A DNA stretch of 64,000 nt, taken from assembly GCA_026018925.1 (NCBI GenBank), contig JAKSZU010000274.1, forward strand, positions 62,001-126,000, written 5' to 3'. A model generated the notes under the pieces. That model saw nothing but the letters and a program-made list of their open reading frames with translations. It searched no databases and was not told where the DNA came from. Origin of the DNA: Tupaia tana. Lineage: Eukaryota > Chordata > Mammalia > Scandentia > Tupaiidae. Shown here in pieces: positions 1 to 12,900 of the stretch. A program made the position numbers and the translations under genes. Each line of letters begins with the position of its first letter. Within the stretch, counting starts at the first letter, position 1.

Positions 1-2379
1 TTCTCTCTGGCTCTCAGCTCCAACTTTTGTTTTGTTAATAAGCCCTTCTGCTCCTTTCTCCCAGGAAGGAGAGTTGAGCCATTCTCTGAGAAGATTCCAC
101 ATGGATACTGGGAACTAGATATTTCAGGGCACAGGCGAAATGAAGATTTTCTACTCATAATTCAGCCTCCAGCAAGCAAAGCTAGTGTGGTAAGGAGCCC
201 CTCTGGCCTTCTATCCCTGTCTCTGTGTCTCTGAGTTCTCTGTCTCTCTCTGCTCCAGTCTCCTCATTTATTTTTGGTAATTATTCCTTTTTACAATTTT
301 TTTAAAGGTAGAATTTCTCTCTTGCTCTCAGCTCCATCTTCTCTTTTGTTAATAAGCCCGTCTGCTCCTTTCTCCCAGGCAGGAGAGTTGAGCCGTTCTC
401 TGAGAAGATTCCATATGGATACTGGGAACAAGATATTTCAGGGCACAGGCGAAATGAAGATATTCTACTCATAATTCAGCCCCCAGCGAGCAAAGCTAGT
501 GTGGTAGGGAGCACCTCTGGCCTTCTATCCCTGTCTCTGTGTTTCTGAGGTCTCTGTCTCTCTCTGCTCCTGTCTCCTCATTATTTTTTTGGTAATTTTT
601 ACTTTTTACGATTTTTTTAAAGGTAGAATTTCTCTCTGGCTCTCAGCTCCATCTTTTTTTCGTTAATAAGCCCTTCTGCTCCTTTCTCCCAGGCAGGAGA
701 GTTGAGCCATTCTCTGAGAAGATTCCACATGGATACTGGGAACTAGATATTTCAGGGCACAGGCGAAATGAAGATTTTCTACTCATAATTCAGCCTCCAT
801 CAAGCAAAGCTAGTGTGGTAGGGAGCCCCTCTGGCCTTCTATCCCTGTCTCTGTGTCTCTGAGGTCTCTGTCTCTCTCTGCTCCTGTCTCCTCATTATTT
901 TGGCAATTTTTCCTTTTTTGTTTTTTTAAAGGTAGAATTTCTCTCTGGCTCTCAGCTCCATCTTTTGTTTTGTTAATAAGACCTTCTGCTCCTTTCTCCC
1001 AGGCAGGAGAGTTGAGCCATTCTCTGAGAAGATTCCACATCGATACTGGGAACTAGATATTTCAGGGCACAGGCGAAATGAAGATTTTCTACTCATAATT
1101 CAGCCTCCAGCAAGCAAAGCTAGTGTGGTAGGGAGCCCCTCTGGCCTTCTATCCCTGTCTCTGTGTCTCTGAGGTCTCTGTCTCTCTCTGCTCCTGTCTC
1201 CTCATATTTTTTTGGTAATTTTTCCTTTTTACGATTCTTTTAAAGGTAGAATTTCTCTCTGGCTCTCAGCTCCAACTTTGGTTTTGTTAATAAGCCCTTC
1301 TGCTCCTTTCTCCCAGGAAGGAGAGTTGAGCCATTCTCTGAGAAGATTCCACATGGATACTGGGAACTAGATATTTCAGGGCACAGGCGAAATGAAGATT
1401 TTCTACTCATAATTCAGCCTCCAGCAAGCAAAGCTAGTGTGGTACGGAGCCCCTCTGGCCTTCTATCCCTGTCTCTGTGTCTCTGAGGTCTCTGTCTCTC
1501 TCTGCTCCTGTCTCCTAAATTTTTGTGATTTTTCCTTTTTACGATTTTTTTAAAAGTAGAATTTCTCTCTGGCTCTCAGCTCCATCTTTTGTTTTGTTAA
1601 TAAGCCCTTCTGCTCCTTTCTCCCAGGCAGGAGAGTTGAGCCATTCTCTGAGAAGTTTCCACATGGATACTGGGAACTAGATATTTCAGGGCACAGGCGA
1701 AATGAAGATTTTCTACTCATAATTCAGCCTCCAGCAAGCAAAGCTAGTGTGGTAGGGAGCCCCTCTGGCCTTCTATCCCTGTCTCTGTGTCTCTGAGATC
1801 TCTGTCACTCTCTGCTCCTGTCTCCTCATATTTTTTTGGTAATTTTTCCCTTTTACGATTTTTTTAAAGGTAGAATTTCTCTCTGGCTCTCAGCTCCATC
1901 TTTTGTTTTGTTAATAAGCCCTTCTGCTCCTTTCTCCCAGGAAGGAGAGTTGAGCCATTCTCTGAGAAGTTTCCACATGGATACTGGGAACTAGATATTT
2001 CAGGTCACAGGCGAAATGAAGATTTTCTACTCATAATTCAGCCTCTAGCAAGCAAAGCTAGTGTGGTAGGGAGCTCCTCTGGCCTTCTATACCTGTCTCT
2101 GTGTCTCTGAGGTCTCTGTTTCTCTCTGCTCCTGTCTCCTCATTTTTTTTGGTAATTTTTCCTTTTTACGATTTTTTTAAAGGTAGAATTTCTCTCTGGC
2201 TCTCAGCTCCATCTTTTGTTTTGTTAATAAGCCCGTCTGCTCCTTTCTCCCAGGCAGGAGAGTTGAGCCATTCTCTGAGAAGTTTCCACATGGATGCTGG
2301 GAACTATATATTTCAGGCACAGGCGAAATGAAGATTTTCTACTCATAATTCAGCCTCCAGCAAGCAAAGCTAGTGTGGT
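1..2379. repeat. Left-edge mixed monomers
   Basis: About seven and a half units (starts 225, 539, 853, 1163, 1477, 1787, 2101), with lengths alternating mostly between 310 and 314. They carry left-end variants: cccaggaagg instead of cccaggcagg, gattctttta, and at 255-300 the ccagtctcctcattta / acaattttt form that returns at 5850, 6791 and 8356. None of the C, D, E or J subtypes of the central array is present. No gene or unique sequence is seen. Confidence 0.9.
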
Positions 2380-3345
2380 TGGGAGCCTCTATGGACTTCT
2401 ATACCTGTCTCTGTGTCTCTGAGGTCTCTGTCTCTCTCTGCTCCTGTCTCCTCATTATTTTGGTAATTTTTCCTTTTTTGATTTTTTTAAAGGTAGAATT
2501 TCTCTCTGGCTCTCAGCTCCATCTTTTGTTTTGTTAATAAGCCCGTCTGCTCCTTTCTCCCAGGAAGGAGAGTTGAGCCAATCTCTGAGAAGATTCCACA
2601 TGGATACTGGGAACTAGATATTTCAGGGCACAGGCGAAATGAAGATTTTCTACTCATAATTCAGCCTCCAACAAGCAAAGCTAGTGTGGTTGGGAGCCTC
2701 TATGGCCTTCTATACCTGTCTCTGTGTCTCTGAGGTCTCTGTCTCTCTCTGCTCCTGTCTCCTCATTATTTTGGTAATTTTTCCTTTTTTGATTTTTTTA
2801 AAGGTAGAATTTCTCTCTGGCTCTCAGCTCCATCTTTTGTTTTGTTAATAAGCCCGTCTGCTCCTTTCTCCCAGGAAGGAGAGTTGAGCCATTCTCTGAG
2901 AAGATTCCACATGGATACTGGGAACTAGATATTTCAGGGCACAGGCGAAATGAAGATTTTCTACTCATAATTCAGCCTCCAGCAAGCAAAGCTAGTGTGG
3001 TTGGGAGCCTCTATGGCCTGCTATACCTGTCTCTGTGTCTCTGAGGTCTCTGTCTCTCTCTGCTCCTGTCTCCTCAATATTTTGGTAATTTTTCCTTTTT
3101 TGATTTTTTTAAAGGTAGAATTTCTCTCTGGCTCTCAGCTCCATCTTTTGATTTGTTAATAAGCCCGTCTGCTCCTTTCTCCCAGGAAGGAGAGTTGAGC
3201 CATTCTCTGAGAAGATTCCGCATGGATACTGGGAACTAGATATTTCATAGCACAGGCGAAATGAAGATTTTCTACTCATAATTCAGCCTCCAGCAAGCAA
3301 AGCTAGTGTGGTAGGGAGCCCCTCTGGCCTTCTATCCCTGTCTCT
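2380..3345. repeat. Local triplet of one 311-bp subtype
   Basis: Three consecutive units (2413, 2724, 3035) share gtggttgggagcctctatgg upstream of the start, tcattattttggtaa (tcaatattttggtaa in the third), cttttttgattttttt and gcccgtctgctcc. The spacing is 311 bp each time. They differ from each other at scattered single positions, e.g. ccaatctctg near 2580 and tttcatagcac near 3245. This looks like a recent local amplification of a single unit type. Confidence 0.85.
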
Positions 3346-3969
3346 GTGTTTCTGAGGTCTCTGTCTCTCTCTGCTCCTGTCTCCTTATTTTTTTTGGTAA
3401 TTTTTTCCTTTTTACGATTTTTTTAAAGGTAGAATTTCTCTGGCTCTCAGCTCCAACTTTTGTTTTGTTAATAAGCCCTTCTGCTCCTTTCTCCCAGGCA
3501 GGAGAGTTGAGCCATTCTCTGAGAAGTTTCCACATGGATACTGGGAGCTAGATATTTCAGGGCACAAGCGAAATGAAGATTTTCTACTCATAATTCAGCC
3601 TCCAGCAAGCAAAGCTAGTGTGGTAGGGAGCCCCTCTGGCCTTCTATCCCTGGCTCTGTGTCTCTGAGGTCTCTGTCTATCTGTGCTCCTTTCTCCTCAT
3701 TTTTTTGGTAATTTTTCCTTTTTATGATTTTTTTAAAGGTGGAATTTCTCTCTGGCTCTCAGCTCCATCTTTTGTTTTGTTAATAAGCCCTTCTGCTCCT
3801 TTCTCCCAGGCAGTAGAGTTGAGCCGTTCTTGGAGAAGATTCCACATGGATACTGGGAACTAGCTATTTCAGGGCACAGGCCAAATGAAGATTTTCTACT
3901 CATAATTCAGCCTCCAGCAAGCAAAGCTAGTGTGGTAGGGAGCCCCTCTGGCCTTCTATCCCTGTCTCT
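3346..3969. repeat. Two transitional monomers
   Basis: Units at 3346 and 3658 link the triplet to the following dimer block. The first has aatttctctggctc with a 2-bp CT loss. The second has tggctctgtg, tctatctgtgctcctttctcc and the aaaggtggaattt variant, which is also typical of the next block. Confidence 0.85.
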
Positions 3970-5221
3970 GTGTCTCTGAGGTCTCTGTCTCTCTCTGCTC
4001 CTGTCTCCTCATTTTTTTTGGTAATTTTTCCTTTTTACAATTTTTTTAAAGGTGGAATTTCTCTCTGGCTCTCAGCTCCATCTTTTGTTTTGTTAATAAG
4101 CCCTTCTGCTCCTTTCTCCCATGCAGGAGAGTTGAGCCGTTCTCTGAGAAGATTCCACATGGATACTGGGAACTAGATATTTCAGGGCACAGGCGAAATG
4201 AAGATTTTCTACTCATAATTCAGCCTCCAGCAAGCAAAGCTAGTGTGGTAGGGAGCCCCTCGGGCCTTCTATCCCTGTCTCTGTGTCTCTGAGGTCTCTG
4301 TCTCTCTCTGCTCCTGTCTCCTCATTTTTTTTGGTAATTTTTCCTTTTTACGATTCTTTTAAAGGTAGAATTTCTCTCTGGCTCTCAGCTCCAACTTTTG
4401 TTTTGTTAATAAGCCGTTCTGCTCCTTTCTCCCAGGAAGGAGAGTTGAGCCATTCTCTGAGAAGATTCCACATGGGTACTGGGAACTAGATATTTCAGGG
4501 CACAGGCGAAATGAAGATTTTCTACTCATAATTCAGCCTCCAGAAAGCAAAGCTAGTGTGGTAGGGAGCCCCTCTGGCCTTCTATCCCTGTCTCTGTGTC
4601 TCTGAGGTCTCTGTCTCTCTCTGCTCCTGTCTCCTCATTTTTTTTGGTAATTTTTCCTTTTTACAATTTTTTTAAAGGTGGAATTTCTCTCTGGCTCTCA
4701 GCTCCATCTTTTGTTTTGTTAATAAGCCCTTCTGCTCCTTTCTCCCATGCAGGAGAGTTGAGCCGTTCTCTGAGAAGATTCCACATGGATACTGGGAACT
4801 AGATATTTCAGGGCACAGGCGAAATGAAGATTTTCTACTCATAATTCAGCCTCCAGCAAGCAAAGCTAGTGTGGTAGGGAGCCCCTCGGGCCTTCTATCC
4901 CTGTCTCTGTGTCTCTGAGGTCTCTGTCTCTCTCTGCTCCTGTCTCCTCATTTTTTTTGGTAATTTTTCCTTTTTACGATTCTTTTAAAGGTAGAATTTC
5001 TCTCTGGCTCTCAGCTCCAACTTTTGTTTTGTTAATAAGCCGTTCTGCTCCTTTCTCCCAGGAAGGAGAGTTGAGCCATTCTCTGAGAAGATTCCACATG
5101 GGTACTGGGAACTAGATATTTCAGGGCACAGGCGAAATGAAGATTTTCTACTCATAATTCAGCCTCCAGCAAGCAAAGCTAGTGTGGTAGGGAGCCCCTC
5201 TGGCCTTCTATCCCTGTCTCT
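3970..5221. repeat. Dimeric higher-order repeat, 626 bp x 2
   Basis: Units 3970 and 4596 match each other (tttacaattttt, aaaggtggaa, cccatgcagg, gagccgttctc, and gcccctcgggcc at the end). Units 4283 and 4909 match each other (gattctttta, ctccaactttt, aagccgttctg, acatgggtactgg). By eye the two 626-bp copies differ at about one position: ccagaaagc near 4541 against ccagcaagc near 5167. A third copy begins at 5222 and switches to another variant around 5350. Confidence 0.92.
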
Positions 5222-7104
5222 GTGTCTCTGAGGTCTCTGTCTCTCTCTGCTCCTGTCTCCTCATTTTTTTTGGTAATTTTTCCTTTTTACAATTTTTTTA
5301 AAGGTGGAATTTCTCTCTGGCTCTCAGCTCCATCTTTTGTTTTGTTAATAAGGCCTTCTGCTCCTTTCTCCCAGGCAGGAGAGTTGAGCCGTTCTCTGAG
5401 AAGATTCCACATGGATACTGGGAACCAGATATTTCAGGGCACAGGCGAAATGAAGATTTTTCTACGCATAATTCAGCCTCCAGCAAGCAAAGCTAGTGTG
5501 GTAGGGAGCCCCTCTGGCCTTCTATCCCTGTCTCTGTGTCTCTGAGGTCTCTGTCTCTCTCTGCTCCTGTCTCCTCATATTTTTTTGGTAATTTTTCCTC
5601 TTTAAGATTCTTTTAAAGGTAGAATTTCTCTCTGGCTCTCAGCTCCATCTATTGTTTTGTTAATAAGCCCTTCTGCTCCTTTCTCCCAGGCAGGAGAGTT
5701 GAGCCATTCTCTGAGAAGATTCCACATGGATACTGGGACCTAGATATTTCAGGGCACAGGCGAAATGAAGATTTTCTACTCATAATTCAGCCTCCAGCAA
5801 GCAAAGCTAGTGTGGTAGGGAGCCCCTCTGGCCTTCTATCCCTGTCTCTGTGTCTCTGAGGTCTCTGTCTCTCTCTGCTCCAGTCTCCTCATTTATTTTT
5901 GGTAATTTTTCCTTTTTACAATTTTTTTAAAGGTAGAATTTCTCTCTGGCTCTCAGCTCCATCTTCTGTTTTGTTAATAAGCCCTTCTGCTCCTATCTCC
6001 CAGGCAGGAGAGTTGAGCCGTTCTCTGAGAAGATTCCATATGGATACTTGGAACTAGCTATTTCAGGGCACAGGCGAAATGAAGATTTTCTACTCATAAT
6101 TCAGCCTCCAGCAAGCAAAGCTAGTGTGGTAGGGAGCCCCTCTGGCCTTCTATCCCTGTCTCTGTGTCTCTGAGGTCTCTGTCTCTCTGTGCTCTTGTCT
6201 CCTCATTTTTTTTGGTAATTTTTCCTTTTTACAATTTTTTTAAAGGTGGAATTTCTCTCTGGCTCTCAGCTCCATCTTTTCTTTTGTTAATAAGCCCTTC
6301 TGCTCCTTTCTCCCAGGCAGGAGAGTTGAGCCGTTCTCTGAGAAGATTCCACATGTATACTGGGAACTAGATATTTCAGGGCACAGGCTAAATGAAGATT
6401 TTTCTACTCATAATTCAGCCTCCAGCAAGCAAAGCTAGTGTGGTAGGGAGCCCCTCTGGCCTTCTATCCCTGTCTCTGTGTCTCTGAGGTCTCTGTCTCT
6501 CTCTGCTCCTGTCTCCTCATATTTTTTTGGTAATTTTTCCTCTTTACGATTCTTTTAAAGGTAGAATTTCTCTCTGCTCTCAGCTCCATCTTTTGTTTTG
6601 TTAATAAGCCCTTCTGCTCCTTTCTCCCAGGCAGGAGAGTTGAGCCATTCTCTGAAAAGATTCCACATGGATACTGGGACCTAGATATTTCAGGGCACAG
6701 GCGAAATGAAGATTTTCTACTCATAATTCAGCCTCCAGCAAGCAAAGCTAGTGTGGTAGGGAGCTCCTCTGGCCTTCTATCCCTGTCTCTGTGTCTCTGA
6801 GGTCTCTGTCTCTCTCTGCTCCAGTCTCCTCATTTATTTTTGGTAATTTTTCCTTTTTACAATTTTTTTTAAGGTAGAATTTCTCTCTGGCTCTCAGCTC
6901 CATCTTCTGTTTTGTTAATAAGCCCTTCTGCTCCTATCTCCCAGGCAGGAGAGTTGAGCCGTTCTCTGAGAAGATTCCATATGGATACTGGGAACTAGAT
7001 ATTTCAGGGCACAGGCGAAATGAAGATTTTCTACTCATAATTCAGCCTCCAGCAAGCAAAGCTTGTGTGGTAGGGAGCCCCTCTGTCCTTCGATCCCTGT
7101 CTCT
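5222..7104. repeat. Trimeric higher-order repeat, ~0.94 kb x 2
   Basis: Units 5222, 5536, 5850 are repeated in the same order as 6164, 6478, 6791. Shared marks are aaaggtggaa plus an extra T in gaagatttttct (first unit), tcatatttttttggtaa with cctcttta (second), and ccagtctcctcatttattt with catatggatact (third). Copies differ at scattered positions, e.g. tctgtgctcttgtctcc at 6187 and tttctctctgctctcag at 6568. Confidence 0.88.
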
Positions 7105-9922
7105 GTGTCTCTGAGGTCTCTGTCTCTCTCTGCACCTGTCTACTCAATTTTTTTGGTAATTTTTCCTTTTTACGATTTTTTTAAAGGTAGAATTTCTCTC
7201 TGGCTCTCAGCTCCATCTTTTGTTTTGTTAATAAGCCCTTCTGCTCCTTTCTCCAAGGCAGGAGAGTTGAGCCATTCTCTGAGAAGATTCCACATGGATA
7301 CTTGGAACAAGATATTTCAGGGCACAGGCGAAATGAATATTTTCTACTCATAATTCAGCCTCCAGCAAGCAAAGCTAGTGTGGTAGGGAGCCCCTCTGGC
7401 CTTCTATCCCTGTCTCTGTGTCTCTGAGGTCTCTGTCTCTCTGTGCTCCTTTCTCCTCATTTTTTTTGGTAATTTTTCCTTTTTATGATTTTTTTAAAGG
7501 TAGAATGTCTCTCTACCTCTCAGCTCCATCTTTTGTTTTGTTAATAAGCCCTTCTGCTCCTTTCTCCCAGGCAGGAGAGTTGAGCCAGTCTCTGAGAAGA
7601 TTCCACATGGATACTGGGAACTAGATATTTCAGGGCACAGGCGAAATGAAGATTTTCTACTCATAATTCAGCCTCCAGCAAGCAAAGCTAGTGTGGTAGG
7701 GAGCCCCTCTGGTCTTCTATCCCTGTCTCTGTGTCTCTGAGGTCTCTGTCTCTCTCTGCACCTGTCTCCTCATTTTTTTTGGTAATTTTTCCTTTTTTCG
7801 ATTTTTTTAAAGGTAGAATTTCTCTCTGGCTCTCAGCTCCATCTTTTGTTTTGTTAATAAGGCCTTCTGCTCCTTTCTCCCAGGCAGGAGAGTTGAGCCA
7901 TTCTCAGAAGATTCCACATGGATACTGGGAACTAGATATTTCAGGGCACAGGCGAAATGAAGATTTGCTACTCATAATTCAGCCTCCAGCAAGCAAAGCT
8001 AGAGTGGTAGGGAGCCCCTCTGGCCTTCTATCCCTGTCTCTGTGTCTCTGAGATCTCTGTCTCTCTCTGCTCCTGTCTCCTCATATTTTTTTGGTAATTT
8101 TTCCTTTTTACGATTCTTTTAAAGGTAGAATTTCTCTCTGACTCTCAGCTCCATCTTTTGTTTTGTTAATAAGCCCTTCTGCTCCTTTCTCCCAGGAAGG
8201 AGAGTTGAGCCATTCTCTGAGAAGGTTCCACATGGATACTGGGAACTAGATATTTCAGGGCACAGGCGAAGTGAAGATTTTCTACTCATAATTCAGCCTC
8301 CAGCAAGCAAAGCTAGTGTGGTAGGGAGCCCCTCTGGCCTTCTATCCCTGTGTCTGTGTCTCTGAGGTCTCTTTCTCTCTCTGCTCCAGTCTCCTCATTT
8401 ATTTTTGGTAATTTTTCCTTTTTACAATTTTTTTAAAGGTAGAATTTCTCTCTGGCTCTCAGCTCCATCTTTTGTTTTGTTAATAAGCCCTTCTGCTCCT
8501 TTCTCCCAGGCAGGAGAGTTGAGCCATTCTCTGAGAAGATTCCACATGGATACTGGGAACTAGATATTTCAGGGCACAGGAGAAATGAAGATTTTCTACT
8601 CATAATTCAGCCTCCAGCAAGCAAAGCTAGTGTGGTAGGGAGCCCCTCTGGCCTTCTATACCTGTCTCTGTGTCTCTGAGATCTCTGTCTCTCTCTGCTC
8701 CTCTCTCCTCATTATTATGGTAATTTTTCCTTTTTACGATTATTTTAAAGGTAGAATTTCTCTCTGGCTCTCAGCTCCATCTTTTGTTTTGTTAATAAGC
8801 CCTTCTGCTCCTTTCTCCCAGGCAGGAGAGTTGAGCCATTCTCTGAGAAGATTCCACCTGGATACTGGGAACTAGATATTTCAGGGCACAGGCGAAATGA
8901 AGATTTTCTACTCATAATTCAGACTCCAGCAAGCAAAGCTAGTATGGTATGGAGCCCCTCTGGTCTTCTCTCCCTGTCTCTGTGTCTCTGAGGACTCTGT
9001 CTCTCTCTGCTCCTGTCTCCTTAATTTTTTTGGTAATTTTTTCCTTTTTACGATTTTTTTAAAGGTAGAATTTCTCTCTGGCTCTCAGCTCCATCTTTTG
9101 TTTTTTTTAATAAACCCTTCTGCTCCTTTCTCCCAGGCAGGAGATTTGAGCCATTCTCTGAGAAGATTCCACATGGATCCTGGGAACCAGATATTTCAGG
9201 TCACAGGCGAAATGAAGATTTTCTACGCATAATTCAGCCTCCAGCAAGCAAAGCTAGTGTGGTAGGGAGCCCCTCTGGCCTTCTATCCCTGTCTCTATGT
9301 CTCTGAGGTCTCTGTCTCTCTCTGCTCCTGTCTCCTCATTTTTTTTGGTAATTTTTCCTTTTTACGATTTTTTTAAAGGTAGAATTTCTCTCTGGCTCTC
9401 AGCTCCATCTTTTGTTTTGTTAATAAGCCCTTCTGCTCCTTTCTCCCAGGCAGGAGAGTTGAGTCATTCTCTGAGAAGTTTCCACATGGATACTGGGAAC
9501 TAGATATTTCAGGGCACAGGCGAAATGAAGATTTTCTACTCATAATTCAGCCTTCAGCAAGCAAAGCTTTTGTGGTAGGGAGCCCCTGTGGCCTTCTATC
9601 CCTCTCTCTGTGTCTCTGAGGTCTCTGTCTCTCTCTGCTCTTGTCTCCTCATTATTTTTGGTAATTTTTCCTTTTTACGATTCTTTTAAAGGTAGAATTT
9701 CTCTCTGGCTCTCAGCTCCATCTTTTGTTTTGTTAATAAGCCCTTCTGCTCCTTTTTCCCAGGCAGGAGAGTGGAGCCATTCTCTGAGAAGATTCCACAT
9801 GCATACTGGGAACTAGATATTTCAGGGCACAGGCGAAATGAAGATTTTCTACTCATAATTCAGCCTCTAGCAAGCAAAGCTAGTGTGGTAGGGAGCCCCT
9901 CTGGACTTCTATACCTGTCTCT
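7105..9922. repeat. Monomers without clear higher-order order
   Basis: Nine units (7105, 7418, 7731, 8042, 8356, 8670, 8982, 9297, 9610). Unit 8356 is the ccagtctcctcattta type also found in the trimer block. Unit 8982 contains the only canonical aataaa I noticed (9109-9114), where most units have aataag. Unit 9297 opens on ATG rather than GTG. This is the boundary between left-end variants and the C/D/E/F subtypes that start at 9923. Confidence 0.85.
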
Positions 9923-12900
9923 GTGTGTCTGAGGTCTCTGTCTCTCTCGGGTCCTGTCTCCTCATTTTTTTTGATAATTTTTCCTCTTTACGATTTTTTT
10001 AAAGTTAGAATTTCTCTCTGGTTCTCAGCTCCATCTTTTGTTTTGTTAATAAGCCCTTCTGCTCCTTTCTCCCAGGCAGGAGAGTTGAGCCATTCTCTGA
10101 GAAGATTCCACATGGATTCTGGGAACTAGATATTTCAGGGCACAGGCGAAATGAAGATTTTCTACTCATAATTCAGCCTCCAGCAAGCAAAGCTAGTGTG
10201 GTAGGGAGCCCCTCTGACCTTCTATCCCTGTCTCTGTGTCTTTGAGGTCTCTGTCTCTCTCTGCTCCTGTCTCATTTTTTTTGGTAATTTTTCCTTTTTA
10301 CGATTTTTTTAAAGGTAGAATTTATCTCTGGCTCTCAGCTCCATCTTTTGTTTTGTTAATAAGCCCTTCTGCTCCTTTCTCCCATGCAGGAGAGTTGAGC
10401 CATCTCTGAGAAGATTCCACATGGATACTGGGAACTAGATATTTCAGGGCACAGGCGAAATGAAGATTTTCTACTCATAATTCAGCTTCCAGCAAGCAAA
10501 GCTAGTGTGGTAGGGAGCCCCTCTGGCCTTCTATCCCTGTCTCTGTGTCTCTGGGGTCTCTGTCTCTCTCTGCTCCTGTCTCCTCATTTTTTTGGGTAAT
10601 TTTAATTTTACGATTTTTTTAAAGGTAGAATTTCTCTCTGGCTCTCAGCTCCATCTTTTGTTTTGTTAATAAGCCCTTCTGCTCCTTTCTCCCATGCAGG
10701 AGAGTTGAGCCATTCTCTGAGAAGATTCCACATGGATACTGGGAACTAGATATTTCAGGGCACAGGCGAAATGAAGATTTTCTACTCATAATTCAGCCTC
10801 CAGCAAGCAAAGCTAGTGTGGTAGGGAGCCCCTCTGGCCTTCTATCCCTGACTCTATGTCTCTGAGGTGTCTGTCTCTCTCTGCTCCTGTCTCCTCAATT
10901 TTTTTTGGTAATTTTTCCTTTTTACGATTTTTTTAAAAGTAGAATTTCTCTCTGGCTCTCAGCTCCATCTTTTGTTTTGTTAATAAGCCCTTCTGCTCCT
11001 TTCTCCCAGGCAGGAGAGTGGAGCCATTTTCTGAGAAGTTTCCACATGGATACTGGGAACTAGATATTTCAGGGCACAGGCGAAATGAAGATTTTCTACT
11101 AATAATTCAGCCTCCAGCAAGCAAAGCTAGTGTGGTAGAGAGCCCCTCTTGCCTTCTATCCCTGTCTCTGTGTCTCTGAGGTCTCTGTCTCTCTCTGCTC
11201 ATGTCTCCTCATTTTTTTTGGTAATTTTTCCTCTTTACGATTTCTTTAAAGGTAGAATTTCTCTCTGGCTATCAGCTCCATCTTTTGTTTTGTTAATAAG
11301 CCCTTCTGCTCCTTTCTCCCAGGCAGGAGAGTCGAGCCATTCTCTGAGAAGTTTACACATGGATACTGGGAACTAGATATTTCAGGGCACAGGCGAAATG
11401 AAGATTTTCTACTCATAATTCAGCCTCCAGCAAGCAAAGCTAGTGTGGTAGGGAGCCCCTCTGGCCTTCTATCCCTGTCTCTGTGTCTCTGAGGTCTCTG
11501 ACTCTCTCTGCTCCTGTCTCCTCATTTTTTTGGTAATTTTTCCTTTTTACGATTTTTTTAAAGGTAGAATTTCTCTCTGGCTCTCAGCTCCATCTTTTGT
11601 TTTGTTAATAAGCCCTTCTGCTCCTTTCTCCCAGGCAGGAGAGTTGAGCCATTCCATGAGAAGATTCCACATGGATAATGGGAACTAGATATTTCAGGGC
11701 ACAGGCGAAATGAAGATTTTCTACTCATAATTCAGCCTCCAGCAAGCAAAGCTAGTGTGGTAGGGAGCCCCTCTGGCCTTCTATCCCTGTCTCTGTGTCT
11801 CTGAGGTCTCTGAATCTCTCTGCTCCTGTCTCCTCATTTTTTTGGGTAATTTTTCCTTTTTACGATTTTTTTAAAGGTAGAATTTCTCTCTGGCTCTCAG
11901 CTCCATCTTTTTTTTGTTAATAACCCCTTCTGCTCCTTTCTCCCAGGCAGGAGAGATGAGCCATTCTCTGAGAAGATTCCACATGGATACTGGGAACTAG
12001 ATATTTCAGGGCACAGGCAAAATGAAGATATTCTACTCATAATTCAGCCTCCAGCAAACAAAGCTAGTGTGGTAGGGAGCCCCTCTGGCCTTCTATCCCT
12101 TTCTCTGTGTCTCTGAGGTCTCTGTCTCTCTCTGCTCCTGTCTCCTCATTTTTTTTGGTAATTATTCATTTTTACGATTTTTTTAAAGGTAGAATTTCTC
12201 TCTGGCTCTCAGCTCCATCTTTTGTTTTGTTAATAAGCCCTTCTGCTCCTTTCTCCCAGGCAGGGGAGTTGAGCCATTCTCTGAGAAGATTCCACATGGA
12301 TACTGGGAACTAGATATTTCAGGGCACAGGCGAAATGAAGATTTTCTACTCATAATTCAGCCACCAGGAAGCAAAGCTAGTGTGGTAGGGAGCCCCTCTG
12401 GCCTTCTATCCCTGTCTCTGTGTCTCTGAGGTCTCTGTCTCTTTCTGCTACTGTCTACTCATTTTTTTGGTAATTTTTCCTTTTTACGATTTTTTTAAAG
12501 GTAGAATTTGTCTCTGGCTCTCAGCTCCATCTTTTGTTTTGTTAATAAGCCCTTCTGCTCCTTTCTCCCAGGCAGGAGAGTTGAGCCATTCTCTGAGAAG
12601 ATTCCACATGGATACTGGGAACTAGATATTTCAGGGCACAGGCGAAATGAAGATTTTCTACTCATAATTCAGCCTCCAGCAAGCAAACCTAGTGTGGTAG
12701 GGAGCCCCTCTGGCCTTCTATACCTGTCTCTGTGTGTCTGAGTTCTCTGTCTTTCTCGGGTCCTGTCTCCTCATTTTTTTTGATAATTTTTCCTCTTTAC
12801 GATTATTTTAAAGGTAGAATTTATCTCTGGCTCTCAGCTCCATCTTTTGTTTTGTTAATAAGCACTTCTGCTCCTTTCTCCCAGGCAGGAGAGTTGCGCC

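Noticed and set aside
9297..9503. Open frame of ~68 codons on the plus strand, recurring in dozens of units (also extended to 82 codons where tag is lost)
   Set aside because: It mostly opens on GTG and is rich in S, L and F because the DNA is C/T-rich. It ends at the same tag in each unit, and the 313-bp period is not a multiple of three, so it cannot run on. It behaves as a by-product of the repeat, not a gene.
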